Below are positions 34,601-48,111 of a DNA stretch of 64,000 nucleotides, one piece after another. Source of the stretch: Diogma glabrata. Its lineage: Eukaryota > Arthropoda > Insecta > Diptera > Cylindrotomidae. Every line of letters starts with the position of its first letter. Within the stretch, counting starts at the first letter, position 1. Location of the stretch: contig OY856186.1 in the NCBI GenBank assembly GCA_963693315.1, forward strand, positions 380,818,768 to 380,882,767, given 5' to 3'. The notes under the pieces were generated by a model, which was not told the DNA's origin, made no database searches, and saw only the letters and a program-made list of their open reading frames with translations. Made by a program: the position numbers and the translations under genes.

Positions 34601-35873
34601 AGCCACAACTATAAATTATAATTTATTTTTATAACCTCGAAAGAAATATTTTATAGAATTAAGACTAGGAAATAAGTTAAAAATAATAAATACATGTCCT
34701 AATATTGAAATGTCTTTTCAAAAATCCTGTTTAAACATATCAAAATTATTTACAACGTCAGAAATGTCAATCCCTGGATTGAAAACGAAAATTTAGTTTA
34801 TAATATTAAAAAGTGCAACTATTTCAACAATATCTAGCCAACATTTAAGCTATAATTAAATGTAATCGTCTTCCAAACAAAATGTTTGAGAAAATATATT
34901 AAGATTATAGTGTTAAAAAACTAGCTGCCTTATATCATTTTTAATTCAATATTAACATTTTTTTTACACTTAAATTTTAGAAGTAAGTAATTTAATAAAA
35001 AAATGATGTATTTATATTAAATAATAATTAAATTAATTAAATGAAACCGTCAAAATAGTTATTATTAATTAAATAAAAAAATAAATGATTTTTAAAAAAA
35101 AAATTAATCCGTCATAAATAATTTAATCGAAATTCGAATATAATTGTTACTTAATTTTAATTTAAAAATCACAACTAAAATGGATGATCGATCAAAAAAA
35201 TCAAACAATATAATTTGTTTATATCATATTCATAAATAATAAAATTAGAACAAAAAATTATCATTCCATTTATATTTTCCTGTTTATAAGGAAAAACACG
35301 AATATGCCTTTGTATAAATTAAATATTTAAAAATTAAAAAAAAAATTATTAAATAAATATATTTATTAGTATGATGTTTTTTTAAATAAAGAATGAAATT
35401 ATTATAAAATTTAAAATTACAAATTGGATTTTTTTAAAATTTTTAATAAACAAAAAAAAATAACTTTTAGTTTTTGTTTTTGAATAATTTTAGGTTCACT
35501 TTTCACATCGATGTTCCATACAATTCCATAAATTAGTGTTTCATAAGAAAAATATTTGAACTATCAGGTTTCTGTCTAAATCTATTACAAAAGCTATTCA
35601 AAAAGAAAGGTATGTATTCATTTTATCTGAAATTCTGGGGTCCTATTTCCGAACACATATTTGTCAATCGACGACAATATTGTCAATTTCACCAAAATAC
35701 TTAACAACTTTGTATAAAAATGGTATACTCTTGTTTGTGCATCCTTAGACACAAACCAATTATAACAAATTTGTACAAAATTATAATAGATTTTTGGTAC
35801 TAAATTCGTACTTTTGACATCTAATTTTTTTAATCTTAAAACATATAAATACATATATTTAATAAATAAATAT

Positions 35874-36177
35874 CCTATCGTCACTGGTTTTATTGGTAGT
35901 AAGAGTTTTCACTACAAATGAAACACCAAGTCTTAGATCAAAAAATGTCTTTTTTTATTACAAATATTTCGGTCCTTTTTTTGGGACCTTCTTCAGTGTA
36001 ATTCTTATGTGTTATCCTGAACACTCATTTAAACTTAATACTCTAGAGTAGGGCTTGGTGTTTCATTTGTAGTGAAAACTCTTACTACCAATAAAACCAG
36101 TGACGATAGGAAATTTCATCGCGTAGATCAGATTCAGTGTATGTACCAAAGGTGTATACATTGAACAGCAAAACTTA
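35874..36177 (-). mobile_element. Penelope-like fragment with 57-bp inverted repeats (copy B only)
   Basis: 304 bases flanked by a 14-bp target duplication, taataaataaatat (35860-35873 and 36178-36191); copy A shows the single-copy empty site near 10590-10603. The first and last 57 bases of 35874-36110 are perfect inverted repeats (cctatcgtcactggttttat and its mirror). On the minus strand the loop carries ctgaaga, a ggtcc/ggacc stem and gaaa, the pattern seen at ends of Penelope-like retroelements and in hammerhead ribozyme cores. The long duplication fits target-primed reverse transcription. Confidence 0.6.
35968..35997 (-). ncRNA. hammerhead-like motif
   Basis: Minus strand: CTGAAGA (35997-35991) fits the conserved CUGANGA box, ggtcc (35989-35985) pairs with ggacc (35976-35972) as stem II, and GAAA follows (35971-35968). 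A two-base stem III ending in an AUA cleavage triplet can be drawn, but stem I pairs poorly, so self-cleavage is doubtful. Confidence 0.3.
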
Positions 36178-36642
36178 TAATAAATAAATATGTTTTAATG
36201 ATATTTATTTAAAAATATGATTATTTAATATTATTATAGACTTAATTTTGCGTTATAAATTAATTTTTTCGCCAATCGATGAAATTTGTAAAAAAAAGTC
36301 AACACACAAAACATAAAGCAAAATTGTGATTTTCACAGTAACTATATTGGGCTTGTCAGATTCACAATATTGTGTTGAATTTTCACCAAATTGGTGTTAC
36401 ATAATACGAAATTCACAATATTGTGTGAATTTACAATATTGTGATGACATTTTTGTGTTCGGGAATAGGGCCCCTGTTTTGGATCACTTTGTGGTAAGAT
36501 TAAAAATAAATAATTTTGTACAGGAAAATAATTTTTTTTAATAATCAACTGGGTCTGTATTCCCGAACACATATGTATTTGTCAATCGACACTATTCAGT
36601 TTCACCTAAATGCTTACTTTGTGTCAAAATGGCATTTCATAC

Positions 36643-37259
36643 AAAACCTCCGTAATCGTAGCCCTACTGATTCACGCCATTTGCAATAAACAATGAACAT
36701 TGCCATATGCAAAAAATTAGATTAGTGTTTTTGATTAAATTTTTTTGAATTTTTTTATATGGAATTTTATTTTTCCAGATGGCGTTATAGGCGTTATGGC
36801 AATTTTTTGATTTTTTTTATATTGAGTTTTAATTTCAAAATGGCACAAGCTCACGATTTTTACTGTGCTAAAAAATGAAGAAGGCTTCTATATCGGGGGT
36901 TTTCATTTCATAGCACAAATTTGTGTATCATATAGGTTTGTATCTTAGTTACGACAATATAACAGTTTCATCATTTTTGGTACTAAATTGCAAGACAATT
37001 TTGCAATAAAACCAAAACCTCTGTAGTCATAGCCCTACTGATTCACGCCCTTTGCAATAAACAATGAACATTGCCATATGCAAAAAATTGGATTAATGTT
37101 CTTGATTGAATTTTTTTATATGGAGTTTTATTTTTCCAGATGGCGTTATAGGCGTTATGGCGATTTTTTGAATTTCTTTATATTGAGTTGTAATTTCAAA
37201 ATGGCGCTACAAGCTCACGATTTTTTTTTGTGCTAAAAAATGTTCTATATCGGAGGTTT
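36643..37259 (+). mobile_element. two CAAAACC MITE units (copy B)
   Basis: 36643-36903 equals unit 1, with the atttcata duplication. 37014-37259 equals unit 3. Unit 2 of copy A is absent. Confidence 0.75.
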
Positions 37260-38493
37260 AGAATAAAACAATTAAAGATGTCGTTTTAAGTAACTTTTTT
37301 GACAACTAGTTTTTTAAATCTTTGAATATGCAAAATAAAATAAAAATTTAATAAATAAATATAATAGTCAGAAGGCCCTTGTCCCTTTCATTTGATGATT
37401 ACCATATATTTTATGCTTTGCTAGGCGCCTTGTCCTTGACTAGTCCGACAACTTTTTCCTCGATTCGATCAATTTTCGCTCGGAAAAACTCCGAAACATG
37501 GCGATTTCCCGAGTTCTTGTAAGTTTACTGCTACAATTTTGTTTTTTATTGTCTACTATTTTATGATTATTATTTAAATGAACATTTAAAAAATATTTAA
37601 AAAACTTTTTTTAATATTTTCAAATGTTTGAGAATGACCATTTATGGTTGAAACATGTAACACAAATTATTATTTATGATGATTGAAAATTGAAATGATC
37701 ACATTTTGTATCGTGCACAAAACATAGACTTATTTTTACCTAACTGTAGTCATACACTTAATTAATGCAAGGATATTGCTATAAAAATTTAACGTTTCGT
37801 AACTTAATATTCTTAGAATTTTTTTGCCAAACAAAAGAAGTACAACTGGTTTTTTTGATCTCTGATAAAGTTTTTGGTAAAAAAGAAAACGACATAAAAT
37901 TGTGTTCAATTGACAAAACGTTTGATTGATTCTTTGTCAATTAACAATTGTATTAGATTTTGGTTGATGCTACAAAATTGATTTTGATCTGCTAATTTTG
38001 TAGAATACGCCAAAATATTAATTTCGGTGAAGGGAGAAGAAATCGAATTGTAGTGCACAAGCTGATGTAACCCGGCGTCACGGTGTTCAATCCTCAAATG
38101 TTTTGAATTTGCATGTTAAATATTTTGTCAAATATGCATTGTTTTTTTTTGTCATGAGCTTTAAGGAATCGATAACTGAACAAAAAAATTCTATTATTTA
38201 ATAAAATATCACATATTCCAATATTTCATGATAGGATGTCGTTGTTTTTAATGAGTTTGGACGAAACAAAGGTCGCCAACCGGCATTCGTAACCTATTTC
38301 AACCCGACTAAACTTTTTCACTATCAACAAATCAGTATGGCGGATCGCCTTTTTTAGTTTAAATTTTAAAATTTTCATGATTTCTTCCGCAAATGAATAT
38401 CAATCAGAATCTGAATTAAAAAATACATTTTCGTTTATATGATCAATGCAACCGATCACCACAACTAATATTTAGCGTGACTCGTCTTATGTC

Positions 38494-39803
38494 AAATCTT
38501 TTTTTGTTTGTTTGTTTTCCACTCTTTTCTCAGAGAGAAACAATTATGTCTTTCCATAGACGTGCGTAAATTTTTCATTTGATTCAAAATTGTACAATTA
38601 TTGCGAGTTTTTTTAAATCCATAAGAAAAAACCTTACTACAAAAAAAATAGTAGTTTCTCCCTCCCTGCGACTTTATAAAAAGAAATGAACAAAAAATGT
38701 CGTTTTGGCTTTGCTTATAACCAAACATATAATTTTGAATATTTTATCAATTAAAAATAAATTTTTCCATTATGAAAAAAGTTTGACAGCAATTTTTCAT
38801 AATACATATGCACTTTGAAAATATTTACATAACTTAAATATTTGATCGTGTCGTTAGAAAATATTGCTTGTCCATTATAAGATATTTGAGCTTAATAATC
38901 ACTGGAAATAACACAATAAATTTAAATTACTCTCGTAATTATTTTCATTCGTTTTATAAAAATTAGAACAACTATGGAGAACACATTTAATCGTTTTTTT
39001 CTTTTTAAATTATTGAATTGTTTTTAATTTATAATTTAATAAAAAAGTTTCTGATTTTAAATAATAACAAATAAAAATGGCGAAAACAAAAATTGAATAT
39101 GACATATAAGCTTAGAGTACATATATATAAATATAGAGAGAACATAACTTTAAAATTTTATGAAGATAAACATAACAAATGGTGATCACTGATTTGTCAT
39201 ATTCAATTTCTCTTTACGCCATTTTCATTTGTTATTATTTACAACCACAAACTATTTGATTAAATTATAAATTAAAAACAATTAAATAATTTAAAACGAA
39301 AAAAAAAGTTAAATGTTTTTTTCTTAATAGTTCATCTAATTTTTATAAAAGGAATGAAAATAATTACTAGAATAATTTAAGTTAATTGTGTTATTTCCAG
39401 TGATTTTATAATAGCGAATATTTTATAATGGACAAGTATTATTTTCTAACGACACCAACAAATGTTTAAGTTATGTAAATATTCTCAATGTATATTATAA
39501 AAACTTGCTGTCAAACTTTTTTCATTATGGACAAATTAATTTTTAATTCATGAAATAACAAAAATTATATGTTTGGTTATAATATAATCCAAAACGTCAA
39601 TTTTTGTTGATTTCTTTTTATACAGTCGCAGGGAGGGAGAAACTATTATTTTTTGTGGTAGGGTTTTTTCTTATAGATTTAAAAAGAAAACGGCAATAAT
39701 TGTACAATTTTGAATCAAACGAAAAATTTACGCACTTCTATGAGAAGACATAATTATTGTTAACCTCTGAGACAAATAGAAGAAAACAAACAAAGATCTT
39801 TTT
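38494..39803. repeat. 1.3-kb foldback (copy B)
   Basis: Counterpart of 13313-14595 with the same long inverted arms and several small indels. Confidence 0.85.
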
Positions 39804-40991
39804 TATAGTTGTTTTATTGAGTTTGAGTATTGTTCGATATAGGGTGGTACCGTGGAATCAAATAAAATTAGATCACAAAATGTGTTCGCTACAAGATCCA
39901 TTCTACGGTGCGTAACGACCATAATGTGGATTAGCGATGCTGATATGGTAGAATCCACTAATGACTAAGACAATAAAGCCTAGGGCACGAAAACGATTCA
40001 GATTTATAATAGCGGACAAGAGACCCAACCTGTAGCTCGGGTACCTTAGGCAGGCTTGACCCGTACCGTAGCACAAAAGCCCTATAATCCCTGAGGGCAG
40101 GGGTCATAAATAATATTATCATAAAAAAAATTCCTGCAAATTTAGCTGCAAAGATACAGGTAAGTTTTTCCTTTTTTTTAAATAAAATATGTTGTGTAAT
40201 AGGTGTAACAGCAACACAAATACCTTCTAAAAGCTATGTCCTACAACAACATGCGTTAGTTTTATAATATAGAAGCAAATTTTGTGTTTTTTTCAGGGTT
40301 TAAAACGCTCCTTACTCCGTTCTTTCAGAGCGAGTAACTTAAAAAAATATAACACTCTCAAGTACAGTAGCGAAAATAAAACTATTTTTACTTCTAATTC
40401 GATATAAATATTTTTTTTCAAATACTCATACATTTAAGTTTTGCTTCATATTTGATGCTTTGATGCTTTGTAAAAATAAATAATTTTCTAAATTTTTTTT
40501 AATTACGCAAGTATTGATATAAAAATAAATAACAAGGACGACGAAAAAATACTAATTTCTTTCTTTTGTAAATGGAATGAAAAAAATAAAAAAAAGGAAA
40601 TCAAAAAGGTAAAAATTTTGCTCTTACGGGGAAGAACGATATTGAAGTTATAAAAATTTTAATTTAAGATTACTATTTCGAGGAGTGAAATGAGTGCTCG
40701 AATAAAATAAAATTATAGACTCTGTTTTTTTTAAAGATTCCATATTACAATCTTAAAAAAAAACAACAATAAAAACATTAAATGACATAGGCCAATATTT
40801 CATGATATGATGTAGGAAATAAAAATGAAATAATTATTGTTCCGCCCAAAAGACGGAATGGACAATGTTTTACGGCTATATTCGCTACAAAGTATTAAAG
40901 TAATACTTTTTTTGTATTATAATCATGTTTACAGCTGGCGTTTTAAAATTTTACCTCTTCAAACATTTTCTTTTTAATATTTTAATATTAA

Positions 40992-41487
40992 ATGGAAAAG
41001 TTCATAAAGCTTGTGAGAAAAAATCCAACGTTATATAACTTTACAGAAAAGACTTATAACAAAAAAAATTACAAATCAATAAAACGTCATTAAAATCATA
41101 CATGCGGGAAGATTGTTATTAAAGTATTAGCAGATCTAAAAGATCCCGCAACAGTCATAGATGTAGTAAAAAAATTGCCATTGAACATGATGTAAAATTT
41201 TATATTTGTTTTAAAAAAAATTTAAATCTAAAATTATTTTAAATATTTCAGCTAAACTCGAAAAAATTCGGGAGCCTATTCGAGAAGTGCTAAGTGCTGG
41301 TTTTAAAAGTAGCTTTCTAAACAAAATGGGTCAAAAGTTTATATTGGAACCTGTGGGTGGGTAACCACTGGTTCCAATGTAAACTATTGAATTCAATTTT
41401 GTTTAGAAAGCCACTTCCCTCTTGGTCTAGATCTAAGAAATCTCGATCTAAAAAGTCTAAGCCCAGATCAAGATCACGTTCCCGTAG
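40992..41487 (+). pseudogene. broken small host-type gene with RS-rich tail (copy B)
   Basis: Counterpart of 15826-16331. It keeps the first stop but has Gln where copy A has the second stop after NKMG. One base is missing in the exon after the intron-like gap, giving an extra frameshift, and one Ser of the RS run is Pro (41419-41487). Both copies have therefore decayed further since they separated, which argues that neither is functional. Confidence 0.5.
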
Positions 41488-41493
41488 GGCGTA

Positions 41494-41921
41494 TCTATAG
41501 GGAACGTGCGTATCTGATTGTTACGCGCCAAGTTGAGTATACAAACTTTTGGCTCTATTTGAAATTGGTTTGACGTTTGTCGTTTAATGTATATATTATC
41601 AAATGGTTCTTTTTCCTTAATATTATTAAAAATCTCCGTTCATGCTGCGTAAACTTTATTAAATATTTATCTATTTATATACATATATTGATTTTCTACA
41701 ATAATTTGTACTTAATTTACGTTGTTTCCTTTTTAATATTTTGACAAACAAAAAACAATGGAATATTTTGAACGGAATACTACATCATAAAATTTGCTTA
41801 ACGTGCAATTTGTGGAAAAATAAAAGAGCCAATATTTACAGACACCAACACTTAAAGTGCGACGGTCGAATCAAATAGCAATGCACGGTCCCTTGTTTTT
41901 GATTGTTTTATGTTATATATT
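41494..41921. repeat. left arm only of the TATAGGGA foldback (copy B)
   Basis: Copy B carries the left arm and centre but jumps from gttttatgttata to tatttttcttc, skipping the whole right arm found in copy A. The breakpoint words are tata on both sides, consistent with a microhomology deletion. Confidence 0.8.
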
Positions 41922-42228
41922 TTTCTTCAAAAATAAAAATCAATGATTTCACCGATCTTAAATCCGTTTAACTATTTCACGTTTATGTTGTTTAAACCGG
42001 AAATACCGAAAATGTTCCTTTGTTTGGATAATTATGAAGAAACAACGAAAAGGAAAAAACAAAACAAAACAATTGTATGTTGTGCTTGGTTTTATATTTT
42101 TGTTTCTATTCAGAATTAATTTTTGTTTGTTTTTAAAAGTAAAATGCAGTTGAGAAGGTGAAGCGTATGGTAGTTATAGTTGTATGAGTTCAAGTTACAC
42201 CCCATCAAAATGATTCACAATTTATTAA

Positions 42229-42734
42229 TAGTACATTGTATATTAAGAGCAGAAAGTACGACATTGCTGCTCGTGCATGAAAGTTGCTGGTTGAGGCGTA
42301 GCCGAAACCAGCAATCATGTCAGAGCAGCAATGTTACTTTCTGCTCAAAGTATACATACTATTTTTTTAACGACTGCCGACATATTTGTTTATTATTAAA
42401 AAAGCTTAAATCGTAATTTTAATTTTTAAAAAACAATATTTTTTAAGGTAAGATATGCGTTGCTAAGGAGGCATTTATATTATTTAGTTTTTGTTTAAAA
42501 AACATATCGAACGAACGTCAAGCTAAAAAATTAAATTAATAAATTATCTATTTTTAAATAAAAAATAATTCAGAATATGTTATAAATTATTTAATATTAT
42601 GTCTTTGTCTATTATGTCTTTTGTTTTACTTTCTGCATTAGAGCAGAAAAAATTAAAAAATGCACGCTAAACAGCAAAAGCCAACTTTCTGTTTTAAAAT
42701 GATAGATAGAAAACATTATTTTCTATGACAGTCG
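42229..42734. mobile_element. 506-bp TTAA-flanked element (copy B only)
   Basis: TTAA at 42225-42228 and 42735-42738. Copy A has one TTAA at the same place (near 17430), giving a precise empty site. TTAA duplication is the mark of piggyBac transposases. Inside are a hairpin, gagcagaaagta...tactttctgctc (42245-42345), and the inverted words aacgactg and cagtcgtt. No transposase frame, so it is non-autonomous. Confidence 0.75.
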
Positions 42735-43331
42735 TTAAAAAAAAATATTAAAATGTATAGCGTATGGTCAGTGAAGTGTTAAATAGTTAGACGAGTTCAC
42801 ATGAACAGGGTGATGCCATGATAAATTTTAAAATAAGAATGGTTTTGAAATGAAACGTTAACGATAAACATACTGATGATTACAAGATGTTTGTATAAAG
42901 CTAGACGTAAATTTTTTTAAAATATTAAGTTCGTTCGCTGTGCAGAAATTAAAGGTAAGGTAAAAATGGATATTTGTTTGAACATACAAACACACCAAAT
43001 GATTTGTCTTTTGCCAACTTAAGAATACGAGATCTAAAACGACGTTCCGTTTATAGTAGCTTTTCAAATAAATATATGTATTTGTGATTCGTGCTTATAT
43101 ATCAAAGTACATATGTATTTAAAAATTATAAAAATAAAATTTGTTGAATTATTTCGTTAATTATTTCGAACTAAATACAATCGTTATCATAAAGTATGTT
43201 TAAGATTATTTTTTAGTTACGTCGACCTTTACATAAAGAATATTTACGTTGAAAACAAACCAATTGAATTAATTTTTTATTCTTTGATCTTTTAGATATT
43301 TTCCCATAATGAAATACATATGTATTTCTAT

Positions 43332-43737
43332 CAACGACTGAAACCCTGAAAAAAATCGGTTCAGGCTCGAGTTAATCAAAATAGAAAGTTCAGGTTATGG
43401 TTCGGTTCAGAGTTCGGGTTCGGTTCAGGGTTCGGGTTCAAAATTTAGAAAAAGAGTACAATATATTTTCTTTATTTGTCAAAAAACTTTATTTATTTTT
43501 CAAAAAAATCTCATTTAATTTAATAATCAAAATATTTTTTAAATTTGCTCTTTGTGGTGAAAATACAAATTTCAAAGTTGAAATGCCTCTCTACCTTACT
43601 TGCGTAGGAAAATATTTTTTTTTATATTTATTTATGAACCCGAACCTGAATGTGTTTTTGGATTCGGGTTCATGGTTTATAAAAAGACCGAACCTGAACC
43701 CATTTGGGTTCAGGTTCGGGTTCGGTTTCAGTCCCTG
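43332..43737. mobile_element. hAT-type MITE (copy B)
   Basis: Counterpart of 17997-18398. The left terminus has mutated to caacgactgaaacc while the right end and the atttctat flanks persist. Confidence 0.88.
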
Positions 43738-44230
43738 ATTTCTATATATGCTCGTGTAACCAAAGGTACATGTTGCTTGATTTTATTCGTAACATTTTCA
43801 TATATTTTGATTTTATTTTGATGCAATAAAAAGAAATGAATATTTAGTTTTAAAAAGTGAATCCATAAACTAGGTTAAGTTTAGAATGGTTGTCCTATAG
43901 ATGAGAAGTAGGCTTCCCATGAAGAAGTTTTTCATTATAGCCTGTAGATTGTCGCACCGCTAGTAACCGTGTGCGACGACTCCCAGTTGTCTCATATACT
44001 TTTCAATAACACAGTGTTAAGTAATGCCAATTACAACCATGCTAATATGTATCTCGTTGATTCGTTGGTATCAGTTGATGAGACCGTAGATTAGATTAAA
44101 AAGGATGGACAGGTTGCGCACGAGCACAAAGCTGAAAGTTTTCCTCTTTAGGCTTAAAAGGAAATTAACATTTTTGCCTGAAATGCTAAAAAACATCTTA
44201 CTTTGTCTGTCTGTTGGTGACGCATCTCCA

Positions 44231-45420
44231 AAGCATTCAACTTAAGGTATTTTAAGGCATCATCCTTTAAAAATAACAAGGCAAACTTTTTTGATAACCC
44301 TGAGGCGACTTCTGGCCAAGAGAATTTCGGAACCGCTATCGCTTTTGCAAGTTCATCCGCTTTTACGTTGCCCGAAATGCAACTATGACCTGGAACCCAC
44401 CGCAGTGTGATATTGTTGAATTGCGCTATCCGACAGAGATTTTTCCTACACTCATTGAAGAGTATAGAAGTAGTGTCCGGGCTTACTAGTGCTTTAATAG
44501 CTGTTTGGTTATCCGAACAGATGCAAATTTGTTTCCCCCTGTAGACGCAAGCGAGTTATTACGTGCGTGCAATCATTGATAGCATACACCTCCGCTTGAA
44601 GGACTGTACAAAACCGACCAAGCGAAAATTTATTGCTTCATTATTTGATTCCAAGTACACCCGAGTTCCTGCATTTCAATTCAACAGTGAGCCATCCGCA
44701 TAGAAAACGAAGATCTCGCTGGAGGACCAGTGGGACCGAGATCCCTCACACTCCTCTCTAGAAAAGATGATCAGCTCAGCGGGCTTCTCAAATGTCGTAT
44801 ATACTTATCATATATACTTTGATCATGACGTCACTATGCATATCTACTTCGGGACAATCTATCCGTAATCTGTCAAGTATGTGACCATGACCGCATATTT
44901 TCCCCTCTGTTTACCCACGTTCCTGCCACATGCAGTCTGTAGATAGCCCTTTTAGCCATGTACCACATGTAGATGTAAAGGAGCAAGACCAACGACAGTG
45001 TTGGTGTGGTGCGCGGAGAATGGCATACATGCCATGCTCTGAATTTTATTAAACTTGGCGCGGATGTATTGTTTCTCCGTCTTTGGCCACCATACAAGTG
45101 ATACAACACATGCAAAAGCAAGTGTTGGCCTAATTATTGATGTGTAGATCCATAGTATGATTTTGGGACTAAGACTCCAATAACGTCCAAAGGATCGGCG
45201 GCATTGCCAAAAAGAAATGACAGCCTTATCAATTTTTTTTGTTAAATGAGTATTTCAATTTAACCTTTTGTCGAGAATAATGCCTAAAAACTTAACCTCA
45301 TCTGAGTAGCTTAACTACATACTGACAGACTTGGTGATGCAGGCACTTTTCTCTTATTGGTAAATAAGACCACCTGTGATTTGGATGGATGGACCGATAG
45401 TCCTTGCTCCCCGGATCATG
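44231..45420 (-). pseudogene. decayed LINE with RNase H domain (copy B)
   Basis: Counterpart of 18880-20110 with the same order of fragments and further substitutions and indels; the RNase H frame is more broken here. Confidence 0.78.
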
Positions 45421-46261
45421 ATCATGATCAGACCTTAGATAGTTTTGTTCACGCCAGACTGCATAGTTATCACACATAAAGTATCATATTGCCTCATTTA
45501 GTTGCTTTTTCTTGAAGTATGCTGGTTTGCATGTGGCATGTTGCAGAATTAATGAATGCAGCACACTTTGTAAAAGCACTTCACAAGTGCGAGTACTCGA
45601 GAGTATTCAAGTCGAATTTCGGAGCTAATATGTCTCTTAGTTCATTGGCTTAGTCATCAACTCTATATAATTGCCAATTACTTTCATCAAAGTTGGCTGA
45701 TTTTACTTTATGTGACTGCAAATAATTTTTCTTCAATGGTGATTGATCTGACGATGTCATCAAAGCTAGTTTTGTTCAACTGTAAGTCAGCTTTAAGCAA
45801 TTTATTACTTCGGTCTGAAAGACCTAAGTATTACATTCATGAGCTCAAAGTGAAATTCTTACCCCACTTTTTTTGGCATTTCTCGACGTTTTAGGACCTA
45901 CTGATTAAGCAAAAAAAAATGTATGTCTGTCTGCACAACCGACGAAATCTAGAAAACCGCTGGACGGATTTCAAAAATTTTTTTTCTAAAAATAGGTTTA
46001 CTCAATGGAAAAAGCCGAAAGGACGATGTGTTCGATAACTGTACCGGAAGTGTGTCAAAAAATCGCCAATCGTCAAAACAAGGAAATATGCATATTTTCT
46101 GCTTAAAAAACTTTCATTTTAAGTGATTACGAGCAGGAACATTAAATTTGGAGAAATCTTGATGGTCGGGATTGGTATGTGAGACCAAAATCTAGATTAT
46201 TGCATTATAAGTTTGTCAAAAAAATGTTGTCAAGTGTGTCAAAAGAAAGATTTTTTTTTTA

Positions 46262-46455
46262 TACTTTGGAATATTTTTGGAATTTTGAAAAATATTAAAT
46301 TTTTGATTTTATCATAATTTTTGGAATTTTGAAAAAAGCTTCAATTTTTGATTTTGTAATAATTTTTGGAATATTTTTAGAATTTTGAAAAAAGATTGAT
46401 TTTATTATAATTTTTACAATATTTTTGGAATTTTGAAAGAAATATGAATTTGTGA
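46262..46455. repeat. ~60-bp minisatellite (copy B, shorter)
   Basis: Counterpart of 21168-21480 with fewer units. The preceding ~300 bases of copy A (about 20945-21235) are missing here. Confidence 0.75.
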
Positions 46456-47409
46456 TGTTGTAAAATGAAATGTATGAAAAATTGAAAAAATTTACAAAAC
46501 AAAATATACTGATCCCTCTATGCGCTGGTTTTAATCTCTTTCTTCATATTAAGCATTTTGTATTACTGTGTTGTCAAAATCTTTCCGTTGATACTTGGTT
46601 TAACTAACTGTTTTGGTTGTTATACTTACTTAGATTCAAATACTAAAATCAGCGAACATCTATTTGTCGTTAAAATAGATTGACATGCTTGTTGAATACC
46701 AACTCAATTGTTTATCGAATTTTACATACAAATATTTTTGGAGCATTTAAAAAGATCTAATATGTGACTGTGTTTACTGTTTAAATAATAATACTAGTTC
46801 AAATTGTGGATTTTATATATTTATGTATCAAGAAAAACAAAAACGTCCCCAAAAATGATATCCTCCATATGCTACTAAAAATATGGACGACACTAAAATT
46901 TGTCTTATAAACTTCTTTGATTTGGATTTATAATATACAAAACTTCACGGTGCGAATTGAAACAATTGCTGTTCTCTTTACTTATGAGTTTAGAAGTAAC
47001 ATTAAAAGTGATTTATCAAGCAATGATTCCAATAGAAGCATACCGCCATAAACAAATATTTTCAATTTCAATCAATTCAATTCTATTGAATTAAAAGTAT
47101 ACTTGTGTATATAAGAAGTGTGTCATAAATAATACACGCGATAATTGTTTCCATCCACCCTTACCAAAATCTCTGTATTTCTGTGCGTATCATCTAAAAA
47201 ATATCAAACTATCACAATAAAATAAAACTCAGTGTTTAATTAAAGAAAAGGATTTTTGTATAATCTAATACTCATAAAACTGTTGGTATTGTTATGTCCC
47301 CTAAAAACGTATTACTTTTATGTAATTACCGGGAAGCATTAGTTTAGATATTAAATTAGACAGGACGAAATGTCTGACATTTATGTATATTTTTCCGATT
47401 TTGTTGTAT

Positions 47410-48111
47410 TCGTCGCTTTAATAATGAAATAACGTATGCCATATATACGTTGTTTTTATATAATGGGTGCGCTGCATTCCCCATAAGGATGTCTATAATG
47501 TGGCATTTTAACATTTTCCAATTTTTTTATAACTGGGGGTGAAAATTAATATATTGTTAATTATCGTACATGCAAATTTGAATTTGGTTAAATATTGAAA
47601 CAGCGTAAATGCATGTACGATATTTCAATTCCTACAGAATAATAACTTGGGTAAAATCAGTGTCGTATACTTTACATACATTACGATCGCCACACGAAAT
47701 GGTAAATCTAAAATATTGTATAAGCATCATTCATTACTACATGATATGCCGGTTCATATAAATAAAAAATTGTAAGAATATTATGTGTTATTTCAATAAT
47801 ATTAGTTTTAGGCTTAATCGTCCTTCCATGCAAAATGAAATAACGTATATGAAATATGAAATAACGTATAAGGTACCTGATTGATTTTTCACCTCTTTTT
47901 AGGTAGAAAAGCCAGCAGGTACTAATGTGAAATTTTAATATGCTGTGGGGAAATTAGTCAAGATTAATGGGTAGAAATTTTTTTTCCAAAATCTTTATTC
48001 ATTCAATTGTGCTGCCGAGTTTACGAAAATCAGAAAATCGAAAAATCTTTAAACCTAATTATCTCGAAACTACACTTTTGCGAATACGTTGTTTCATTAT
48101 TAAAGCGACGA
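47410..48111. mobile_element. 702-bp TIR element (copy B only)
   Basis: The ends tcgtcgctttaataatgaaa and tttcattattaaagcgacga are inverted repeats (about 28 bases with one mismatch). The interior repeats aatgaaataacgtat. It sits within a TA-rich site that reads gttgtatattatg in copy A. The flanks fit either a two-base duplication or a TA-flanked element whose copy A partner has been excised. No transposase frame. Confidence 0.8.

Larger units (their letters stand above)
35637..36474. mobile_element. MITE with GGGGYCCTATTCCCGAACAC ends (copy B, interrupted)
   Basis: Counterpart of 10355-10882. It is longer because a 304-bp Penelope-like fragment (35874-36177) has inserted in its middle. Confidence 0.75.
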
